Positions 6,463-14,547 of a stretch of DNA of 14,547 bases are shown here, piece after piece (positions within the stretch are counted from its first letter, which is position 1; each line of letters opens with the position of its first letter). This DNA comes from JBBSHJ01 sp038253135 (lineage in GTDB: Bacteria > Actinomycetota > Actinomycetes > Mycobacteriales > QHCD01), in the NCBI GenBank assembly GCA_038253135.1, contig JBBSHJ010000083.1, forward strand, positions 1-14,547, read 5' to 3'. The notes under the pieces are model-generated. The model was not told the DNA's origin. It saw nothing but the letters and a program-made list of their open reading frames with translations, and did not search any database. Both the position numbers and the translations under genes were made by a program.

Positions 6463-8322
6463 TCACGGGGTGCATCGCGCTTGCGACGTCGTCATCGCCA
6501 GCGGGTGCACCAGCGGCTGCCGCAGGATCTGCGGCGTACCGGTCGTCGGGTCGTGCAGGTGCAAGACGATAGTGCGGGTCACGCCCTGCGGCAGCTCGAG
6601 GTCGACCAGATAGACGGGGTGCCCACGCTCCTGGTGCGTGCTGACGAGTCCGGGTTTGCCCTCGACGGTCAGCCCGAGAAGCTTCGATCCGGCGCTCGCA
6701 TACCACTGCACGTGCAGCCGGTTGTCGCCCGGTTTGGCGCTTTTCGCGCGGCTGTCGCTGCGGAATGTCACGTACGCCGGCAGCCCCGATGCGGGCGCGC
6801 CATTGCGCAGGGTGATCCTCGCGGTGACGTCGTGCGGGTTGCAGGACCGCTGCCAGGTGACCCTGCGGTTGAGGTAGTAATCGAGCTTGCTGCCGGCCGC
6901 ATTGATGACGGCGAGGCCGGCGTACGCCGTCTTGGTCTGCGGGATGATGCCGGACATCGGCGTTTTCTGCAGTTCGGCTTCGAGCCTCGGATCGGCTGCC
7001 CACACGAGGATCCGGCGCTGGTTCGCGGCGAGCGATGCCGCTTGCATGAGTGCGAGCGGATTGCCCTCACCGCCCAGGATCTTCGTCTCGACCGCCTTGG
7101 CCAGCCCGACCAGGTAAGCCTTGCGCCTGGTTGTGTCGTGGTATCTGACGTAGGCCTGCTGCTGGGTGAGCGAGCTGAGATTGCTGGCGCTCACCACTGT
7201 GCCGTCGGCCAGATGGGCCGGACCGGTCATCTTGAGGAAATAGCCGAGCGCGGTGGGGTCGAGAGCGATCGCGCCGTCGATCCGTTGCCCCGATTTCTGC
7301 CGCCACATCGCGGCCCAGATGCGGGCGGCGTACGGGAAATGCGGACTTACGTTGCTGTTGGCGAAATGGCGCATCGGCAGGGCTGAGCCGTAAAGCGACT
7401 GGAAATCGGGACCGAGATCGGTGGTGACATCGAGCTTCTCCATCTCGGTGTCGGATCCGATCTGGGTGATCCGGACCTTGCCATGGTAGGCCACGACGAT
7501 GGCGTAGGTGCCGGGAATCCCGCCGGTGCCGCGGGCCTCGGCCTCATTCTGCACCCCGACGAAATACCGCATCGGCTTATTGACGCCGAGCATTGCCGGC
7601 ATCAGGGTGGCGGCGCGATCGGCGGAATTCAGCGTTCCGGAGAGGTTGGTCAGCTTCGTCAGCAGCTGGCTCCGGCCGCGGTCGACCGTGGAGATCCAGG
7701 TGCTGGCCGGTGAGGCGTGCACCTGCGCCGCGGCGGCGGCCAGCTGCTCGGTCGCGAGCTTGAGTGCCGGCCGGGAGGCGGCGATCGCGGCGATGTTGAT
7801 CTCGTTGCCGGAGCGGCGCAGGGTGGCCGGATCGAGGTTGGTGGCGACCGTCATCAGCGCGGGTACGGCGTGCCGGCCGAGCCGGTCGCCGGCGGAGGTC
7901 AGGGCGCGGATGCTCTCGAGCGGATCGCCGGCACCGGGCACCGATGCGCCGGCCCACCAGGCCGGACCCGACGTGAGCTGGTCGGCGCGGTGCGCGTGCC
8001 CGCGCACCTGCGCGGCGAGCGATCGCGCGTCGCCCATGCGCCCATCGGCGATGGCCGAGCGCAGCTGCCCGATCTCGCCCTGCACGTTCTGCAGCTGGGA
8101 CCGGGCCATCAGGGCGGTCACCACGACCCACACCACCGCGACGGCGCCGAGCACGCCGCCCGCCGCGACCATGCGCAGGACGATCCGCAGCCACACCGGC
8201 CGCGAGCGGGTACGCCGCGTGGCCGCCGTACGCTCGCTACGCCTGCGCCGGGGACCGCCCGATAAAGGACCTGCCGCCCTTTCGTCAGGCGGGCCTGCCG
8301 CCGCCTCGTGTCTCCCCGTCAT
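6463..8322 (-). CDS. DUF4012 membrane-anchored protein, 619 aa
   Basis: The protein has a long basic cytoplasmic N-terminus (about 45 residues, rich in Arg and Pro), one membrane helix at about 47-72 (VLRMVAAGGVLGAVAVVW), then a large extracellular part. Residues 75-235 are mostly helical, with LRSAIADGRMGDARSLAAQV and similar amphipathic repeats. The DUF4012 core is marked by MRYFVGVQNEAEARGTGGIP (251-270), which matches the family's usual QNxxExRxTGG block. The family's biochemical role is not established. Genes of this type often sit in exopolysaccharide or glycosyltransferase loci. The ATG at 8322 is 25 bases after the end of the LAxTG pseudogene, so the two were probably co-transcribed. 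The ribosome site is weak (GAGG, about 15 bases away). Only eight bases separate its stop from the readable sortase relic. The gene is intact although both neighbours on the surface-anchoring side are broken. Confidence 0.85.
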   Translation of the reverse strand: MTGRHEAAAGPPDERAAGPLSGGPRRRRSERTAATRRTRSRPVWLRIVLRMVAAGGVLGAVAVVWVVVTALMARSQLQNVQGEIGQLRSAIADGRMGDARSLAAQVRGHAHRADQLTSGPAWWAGASVPGAGDPLESIRALTSAGDRLGRHAVPALMTVATNLDPATLRRSGNEINIAAIAASRPALKLATEQLAAAAAQVHASPASTWISTVDRGRSQLLTKLTNLSGTLNSADRAATLMPAMLGVNKPMRYFVGVQNEAEARGTGGIPGTYAIVVAYHGKVRITQIGSDTEMEKLDVTTDLGPDFQSLYGSALPMRHFANSNVSPHFPYAARIWAAMWRQKSGQRIDGAIALDPTALGYFLKMTGPAHLADGTVVSASNLSSLTQQQAYVRYHDTTRRKAYLVGLAKAVETKILGGEGNPLALMQAASLAANQRRILVWAADPRLEAELQKTPMSGIIPQTKTAYAGLAVINAAGSKLDYYLNRRVTWQRSCNPHDVTARITLRNGAPASGLPAYVTFRSDSRAKSAKPGDNRLHVQWYASAGSKLLGLTVEGKPGLVSTHQERGHPVYLVDLELPQGVTRTIVLHLHDPTTGTPQILRQPLVHPLAMTTSQARCTP

Positions 8323-8347
8323 GGTGTCGTCAACCGCCTCACGCGCG

Positions 8348-8703
8348 TCAGTTGCCGCGAGGACAGGCGACGATCAGGAAGGTGCCGCCGGCGAGGAGCA
8401 CGACGCCTACTCCGGCCACGAGCGTGGCATCGGAGCCGGTGAGGGCCAGTCCACCGCGCAACGGCGGGACCGTGGCGTTCTTGGGTGCATCACGCAGGCA
8501 GGCGCCGACCACGGCCTGGTTGCCGTAGGCCGAATCGTCCAGGGCGCCCGAGCCGACGCCGCTCGACGGGCTCACGGTGTGCCCGGGCGGGCCCGGCGGC
8601 GGATAGGCGGGCGCGGCTGTCGCGGTCGTCGTGACCACGAGGAAGCGAACAGCGCGGTCAGAAGCGCAGCACCAAGCTTCGCGATGCGTTGTTGGGTGCC
8701 CAT
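8348..8703 (-). pseudogene. LAxTG cell-wall-sorted small protein, split by a frameshift
   Basis: From ATG 8703 the frame reads MGTQQRIAKLGAALLTALFA, the positive end and hydrophobic core of a signal peptide, then turns into a basic Arg/Pro sequence. One frame over, the DNA continues as FLVVTTTATAAPAYPPPG, which completes the signal peptide with an AxA cleavage site. Restoring one base near 8644-8648 joins the two into about 118 residues. The mature part is short and Pro/Gly/Ser-rich and ends with LALTG (8435-8449), a hydrophobic stretch and a short tail ACPRGN. LAxTG is the motif recognised by class E sortases, and a sortase relic lies 2 kb away. The downstream frame alone has no signal peptide. 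It could be a true mutation, a sequencing error, or less likely programmed frameshifting. An in-frame ATG at 8715 is an alternative start. GAAGGA stands 12 bases before 8703. Confidence 0.72.
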
Positions 8704-8996
8704 CGGACGTGCCATCCTTCGTGCGCGGGGCCGTGCAATTCGGTCGGTCCAAGAGGACCTGACCGCGCCGGCCCGTCGGGCCTGCGAGGTCGAGCGTGCC
8801 ATCGCGATCGGGACGTTGACGGCCAAATCCCTCTCGTTGCTCCCTACGACACCAGCAATTGCGCCGGATGAAGTTTCCGCGCAAGCCAATTGCCGAGCAG
8901 GCGACGGCGAGTGACGGCGCGTTGCAGCCGTACCCGGCCGAGCGGCGGGAATGGCGGCGTCCGGCCGGTCCGGTAGCCGCTCGTCGGGCCGACCGG
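8704..8996. other. Intergenic region between the APS kinase gene and the LAxTG pseudogene
   Basis: These 293 bases hold no convincing gene on either strand. TTGCGC (8859-8864) and GCGCAA (8879-8884) form a six-base inverted repeat with a 14-base loop, and the hexamer CAATTG occurs in and beside it. The region should contain the promoter for the LAxTG-DUF4012 transcription unit on the minus strand, but I cannot point to a clear -35/-10 pair. I recognised no riboswitch. Confidence 0.4.
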
Positions 8997-8997
8997 C
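8964..8997 (-). terminator. Possible hairpin terminator after the APS kinase gene
   Basis: GCCGGTC (8964-8970) and GACCGGC (8991-8997) are perfect inverted repeats with a 20-base loop. They touch the stop codon of the APS kinase gene. There is no T-run, which is common for GC-rich actinobacteria but leaves the call weak. Confidence 0.3.
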
Positions 8998-10412
8998 TAT
9001 CCGGTCGAGTGTTCCGGAGCGGCGAGCCAGCCGCCGTCCGTCAGGAAGTCGAGCACGCGGCGTACCGCATCGGTCGTCGAGACCTGCGACGTGTCGAGGG
9101 TCAGGTCGGCATCGGTCGGGGACTCGTAGGGGTCGGAGATGCCGGTGAATTCGGGAATGAGGCCGGCCCGCGCCTTGGCGTAGAGGCCCTTTCGGTCGCG
9201 CGCCTCGCACACCTCGAGCGGCGTGGACACGTGGATCAGCACGAAGTCGCCGGCCGCAGTGACCATGCGGCGTACCGCGGCCCGCGTCTCGGCGTAGGGC
9301 GCGATCGGCGCGCAGATCGCGATCCCGCCGTGCCGCGTGACCTCGGCGGCGACGTAGCCGATCCGCAGGATGTTGCGGTCGCGGTCCGCGCGGGAGAAGC
9401 CGAGCCCGGCCGAGAGCATCGTGCGTACGACGTCGCCGTCGAGCAGCGTGAACCGCCGGTCCGCCCGCTCGGTCAGCGCGTCGGCCAGGGCGCGCGCCAC
9501 CGTGGACTTGCCCGACCCGGACAGGCCGGTGAAGAGCACCGTGACGCCGCGCTCGCGCCGCGGCGGGCGGTGCAGCAGGAGCACCCGCGCGACCGCCGCC
9601 GGCGCGAGCTCGGGGCCGATCGCGTCGCCGTTTTCGAGGGCGGCGAGCAGTTGGCGGCGCCGGTCTGCCCGATCGGGCACCGGTACGACGTCCAGCGGAC
9701 CGACCGTGCGCGGCACGTGGCGGGGGTCGGCGACGGGCACGGCCAGCCGATCGGCACCGAAGCCGCGGGCGGCGTAGGCGGCGAGCTCCCGCTCGGCCAG
9801 GGGGACGATCGCCGTATTGGCGGGCAGGTCTCGGGCGGCGGCGAGCCAGGCGGAGACCACGACCGGGCCGGCCCAGGTCCGCCCGCCCCGCAGCAGGGGC
9901 AAAACCAGGAGCGGGCGGCCGGCGCGGTCGGCGGCCCGCGCGAGGTCGGCCAGCTCGAAGGCGGCTGGCGGGCGGGCGGCGATATAGCCGAGCGCGGGCC
10001 CGCCGAGGGTGGCCTTGACCTCGGCCGGGTCACGGCGCAGGTCGCGGAACGTACCGTGCTCAGGGCGCCGCAGCCGCCGTACCGTCCCCGCCGCTCGCGT
10101 CGCCTCGCCGTCGCTCCAGTGCTCGGTGATCTCGAGCAGCGCCAGCGGGGACGACTCGTCGTCGATGAGGACGATCCGCTCGGCGACGGGCGCCCCGGGC
10201 AGGACGAGGCTCACGGGGACCGGCCACGGCGTACCGTCCGGCAGCCGTCCCCTGGCCCGCACGGAGGTGACCTCGGCCCGTGTCATGAGCGCGGTCACGG
10301 GCGCGAACGCTCCACCCAGCAGCAGCTCCAGCCGGTCCACCTCGGCCTGGGTGGGCCGGTGCTGGGGGAGGTGCGCCAGCTCGGGTGCGAGGGCGTCGGG
10401 GATGTCGGTCAC
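8997..10412 (-). CDS. cysC: Adenylylsulfate kinase with a degenerate ATP-sulfurylase-like N-terminal half, 471 aa
   Basis: The C-terminal 180 residues form an APS kinase, which makes PAPS from APS and ATP. Motifs are the P-loop GLSGSGKST (296-304), LLDGDVVRT (323-331), FSRADRDRNILRIGYVA, APIAPYAETR, KGLYAKAR (408-415) and the substrate loop FTGISDPYE (422-430). Residues 1 to about 280 resemble the PUA-like and catalytic domains of ATP sulfurylase: LLLGGAFAPVTALMTRAEV is the familiar opening. The essential QxRNxxHxxH motif is absent, and the aligned stretch reads AARPPAAFELADLARAA (145-161). That half is therefore probably not a sulfurylase and may be structural or regulatory. I choose GTG 10412, with GGAG five bases upstream. 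A GTG at 10529 is open but has a rare TTA codon and no site. No cysD/cysN is present. PAPS could serve sulfate assimilation or sulfation of surface glycans. Confidence 0.86.
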   Translation of the reverse strand: MTDIPDALAPELAHLPQHRPTQAEVDRLELLLGGAFAPVTALMTRAEVTSVRARGRLPDGTPWPVPVSLVLPGAPVAERIVLIDDESSPLALLEITEHWSDGEATRAAGTVRRLRRPEHGTFRDLRRDPAEVKATLGGPALGYIAARPPAAFELADLARAADRAGRPLLVLPLLRGGRTWAGPVVVSAWLAAARDLPANTAIVPLAERELAAYAARGFGADRLAVPVADPRHVPRTVGPLDVVPVPDRADRRRQLLAALENGDAIGPELAPAAVARVLLLHRPPRRERGVTVLFTGLSGSGKSTVARALADALTERADRRFTLLDGDVVRTMLSAGLGFSRADRDRNILRIGYVAAEVTRHGGIAICAPIAPYAETRAAVRRMVTAAGDFVLIHVSTPLEVCEARDRKGLYAKARAGLIPEFTGISDPYESPTDADLTLDTSQVSTTDAVRRVLDFLTDGGWLAAPEHSTG

Positions 10413-10417
10413 GGCGG

Positions 10418-10421
10418 CTCC
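10418..10421 (-). promoter_or_regulatory. Ribosome binding site selecting the APS kinase start
   Basis: GGAG on the minus strand, five bases before GTG 10412. It supports the 471-residue protein over one starting 39 codons earlier. Confidence 0.5.
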
Positions 10422-10509
10422 GTCCGGCTCGGCTGACGCATCAAGTCTCTCAGCCCCGCCGATGCCGGGAGCCGGACGCCTCGGACCGCCGGAATTGGCC
10501 CGGATCGGG

Positions 10510-10526
10510 ACCGAATTCGGTAAAGT
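10510..10526. promoter_or_regulatory. Palindrome and possible -10 box between divergent genes
   Basis: ACCGAATTCGGT (10510-10521) is a perfect 12-base palindrome in the 205-base gap between the APS kinase gene (minus) and the HNH gene (plus). It shares its last base with TAAAGT (10521-10526), a fair -10 hexamer for the plus-strand gene. The best -35 candidate is TTGGCC at 10495-10500, with a spacer of 20 bases, longer than usual. An operator overlapping the promoter is plausible. The regulator is unknown. Confidence 0.35.
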
Positions 10527-10617
10527 CACCGTCGCTGGTCACGCTGAGTAACCACGAGGGTCGGTGAGGTGTCGTGGCGGTCCGACTCGCGCGACAGACC
10601 CCGGTGAGCCCCGCGTC

Positions 10618-11523
10618 ATGACATATCGGCGCTGGGCCCGCCCGGCGGGAGTGCTGAGCGTCGTCCTGCTGCTCGTGGCCGACGTGATCCTCAGCGTGTT
10701 CATGCTCAAGCGTGACGGTGCACCGGCCGGCGACGTGACGGCGAAGCGGGTCGTGGCCCGGACGACCACGGCGTCCCACCCGTCCGCCGTGCCGGCCCGG
10801 TCTGCGGAGCGGCGCCCGGCACCCACGACAACCCGAGCGGCCAGTAGCCCCGCGTCAAGCCCGACGGCGTCGAGCCCGCGCCCGCCGACGTCGGCGAGCG
10901 GACGGAGTGCTCCCCCGACCAGCAGGAGCATGGGGAGCGGCGGAGCGCCGATCGCGGGCGGAGCCGACGCACTCAATTCCTTGGCCGCCCTCGACGTGCA
11001 GGCGACGTACGACGCCGGCGGATTCGACCCGGGAGCCTTCGGGCCGGCCGTCGTACCGGAACTCACGACCTGCGGGAGCGCCAACGCCGTGCTGCGGCGG
11101 GACCTCTCCCGAGCGATCATCGATCCGGGTGGTTGCGTCGTCCGGGCCGGTGTGTTGACCGATCCCTACACCGGGACGAGCGTGACCTTCCGCCCGGGCG
11201 CGGGGAGCGGTATCGCGCTCGATCACGTCGTCTCGCTGCGCGACGCGTGGGAATCCGGGGCCAGCCGGTGGACCGCGGCCGAGCGCGCGGCCTTCGCCCG
11301 GGACAGTCTGAACCTGCTGGCGGTGAGCAGCGGCACCGAGACGTCCAGGGCCGGGCGCAGCTCGACCGACTGGCTGCCCCCTGCCCAGGGCTACCGGTGC
11401 GCCTATGTCGCGCGGCAGATCGCGGTCAAGACGAAATACCATCTGACAGTGACCGGCGCCGAATCCGCGGCTGATTTCCGGGTGCTGCTGCGATGCGGGC
11501 TCCAGACCCTGCCCGCCAGGTGA
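10618..11523 (+). CDS. Membrane-anchored or secreted HNH nuclease-like protein (DUF1524/GmrSD C-terminal type), 301 aa
   Basis: The N-terminus is basic (MTYRRWARPAG) and followed by a hydrophobic helix (about 11-30), a signal anchor or uncleaved signal. Residues 40-110 form a low-complexity Ser/Thr/Pro/Ala linker. The C-terminal domain (about 120-295) matches the actinobacterial secreted HNH family: TDPYTGTSVTF (181-191), the histidine motif ALDHVVSLRDAWESGA (200-215), ARDSLNLLAV (227-236), DWLPP (251-255) and the closing VKTKYHLTV. C152, C173, C261 and C293 may form two disulfides outside the cell. The third HNH element, usually Asn then Lys-Gly, reads GTETSRAGR here, so activity is uncertain. 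ATG 10618 has GGTGAG nine bases upstream and begins just before the helix. The frame is open to an ATG at 10564. Likely role is extracellular DNA or RNA cleavage. It converges on ppc with a 12-base gap. Confidence 0.8.
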   Translation: MTYRRWARPAGVLSVVLLLVADVILSVFMLKRDGAPAGDVTAKRVVARTTTASHPSAVPARSAERRPAPTTTRAASSPASSPTASSPRPPTSASGRSAPPTSRSMGSGGAPIAGGADALNSLAALDVQATYDAGGFDPGAFGPAVVPELTTCGSANAVLRRDLSRAIIDPGGCVVRAGVLTDPYTGTSVTFRPGAGSGIALDHVVSLRDAWESGASRWTAAERAAFARDSLNLLAVSSGTETSRAGRSSTDWLPPAQGYRCAYVARQIAVKTKYHLTVTGAESAADFRVLLRCGLQTLPAR

Positions 11524-11535
11524 TCCGGTCGTCCC

Positions 11536-14355
<2,820 letters not shown>

Positions 14356-14416
14356 CGTTCTCCACGAGGTCGCGCTCGCACACGGTCAGGGATGGCGGTT
14401 CGGAGCCGCCGATCCC

Positions 14417-14437
14417 ACTTTATCCGCGCGAGCGGAT
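14417..14437 (-). promoter_or_regulatory. Possible ppc promoter with adjoining inverted repeat
   Basis: On the minus strand TAAAGT (14422-14417) could be a -10 box for ppc, 62 bases before its ATG. Immediately upstream is the perfect inverted repeat ATCCGC-GCGA-GCGGAT (plus strand 14422-14437), sharing one base with the -10. No good -35 was found at normal spacing (TTGCGA is 22 bases away). The repeat may be an operator. Confidence 0.3.
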
Positions 14438-14462
14438 GAACCGATCGCAAGGTGGCCCCGCA

Positions 14463-14476
14463 CCCTGGTCACAGGG
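14463..14476. repeat. Short inverted repeat before the right-edge gene
   Basis: CCCTG-GTCA-CAGGG is a perfect five-base inverted repeat with a four-base centre. It lies about 50 bases before the start of the plus-strand gene at 14526 and could be an operator or leader hairpin. Confidence 0.25.
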
Positions 14477-14510
14477 GGTAAGACTGACGGTGCGCTGCCA
14501 CCCGAACGAG

Positions 14511-14516
14511 AAGGAG
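14511..14516 (+). promoter_or_regulatory. Ribosome binding site of the right-edge gene
   Basis: AAGGAG lies nine bases before ATG 14526. It is the strongest Shine-Dalgarno site in the window and supports the truncated gene as real. Confidence 0.65.
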
Positions 14517-14525
14517 CACCCTTTC

Positions 14526-14547
14526 ATGAGCCCGTCGCGCATCTCCC
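14526..14547 (+). CDS. Start of an unidentified protein (cut by window edge)
   Basis: Seven codons are visible, MSPSRIS, after a strong AAGGAG ribosome site. The gene is divergent from ppc, with 170 bases between the start codons. Nothing can be said about the product. Confidence 0.55.

Noticed and set aside
8840..8890. ECF-sigma-like promoter (GGAAAC element) before the LAxTG pseudogene
   Set aside because: The only downstream CGTA-like box is about 24 bases away, too far for a usual ECF promoter.
7508..8914. 468-codon plus-strand open frame opposite DUF4012
   Set aside because: Antisense to the recognisable DUF4012 core, and composition is typical of a shadow frame.
8859..10436. 525-codon open frame on the plus strand opposite the APS kinase
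   Set aside because: Antisense to clear APS kinase motifs, biased composition, and no ribosome site or domain.

Overview
The window is GC-rich DNA with GTG as well as ATG starts and short Shine-Dalgarno sites. Its gene content (an actinobacterial-type Ppc, a DUF4012 membrane protein, a class E sortase relic with an LAxTG substrate, and a secreted HNH protein) points to a high-GC actinobacterium. I cannot name the genus. No RNA gene, CRISPR array, insertion sequence or phage gene was seen.

Layout. (a) 1-1694: two glycosyltransferase-4 genes. The first is cut by the left edge. They are divergent, with only 26 bases between their start codons. (b) 1700-5731, minus strand: a tight four-gene operon whose three internal junctions are all ATGA stop/start overlaps. 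In transcription order it encodes an alcohol-phosphate nucleotidyltransferase, a glycerol-1-phosphate dehydrogenase (G1PDH), a CDP-alcohol phosphatidyltransferase with a complete catalytic motif, and an APH/choline-kinase-like phosphotransferase with an extra N-terminal region. (c) 5787-8703, minus strand: a small membrane protein, the wreck of a class E sortase (N-terminal half missing, two frameshifts, active-site Cys replaced by Ser), an intact DUF4012 protein, and a small LAxTG surface protein split by an apparent one-base deletion. (d) 8997-10412, minus strand: an APS kinase whose N-terminal half resembles ATP sulfurylase but lacks its catalytic motifs. (e) 10618-11523, plus strand: a membrane-anchored or secreted HNH protein. 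(f) 11536-14355, minus strand: full-length phosphoenolpyruvate carboxylase. (g) 14526 to the end: the first codons of another plus-strand gene.

How the genes may work together (inference). Operon (b) encodes the steps needed to make sn-glycerol-1-phosphate, activate it (or a related alcohol phosphate) with CTP, and transfer it to an acceptor alcohol at the membrane. A kinase is available to phosphorylate an acceptor or precursor. With glycosyltransferases on one side and a DUF4012 protein on the other, a cell-surface glycolipid or phosphoglycan is the simplest product. Glycerol-1-phosphate is the archaeal lipid stereoisomer, so a bacterial operon pairing its synthesis with a CDP-alcohol transferase is the most interesting item here. 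The neighbouring sortase and its likely substrate both look dead, so that surface-anchoring module appears to be decaying. Ppc and the HNH gene look like ordinary chromosomal background.
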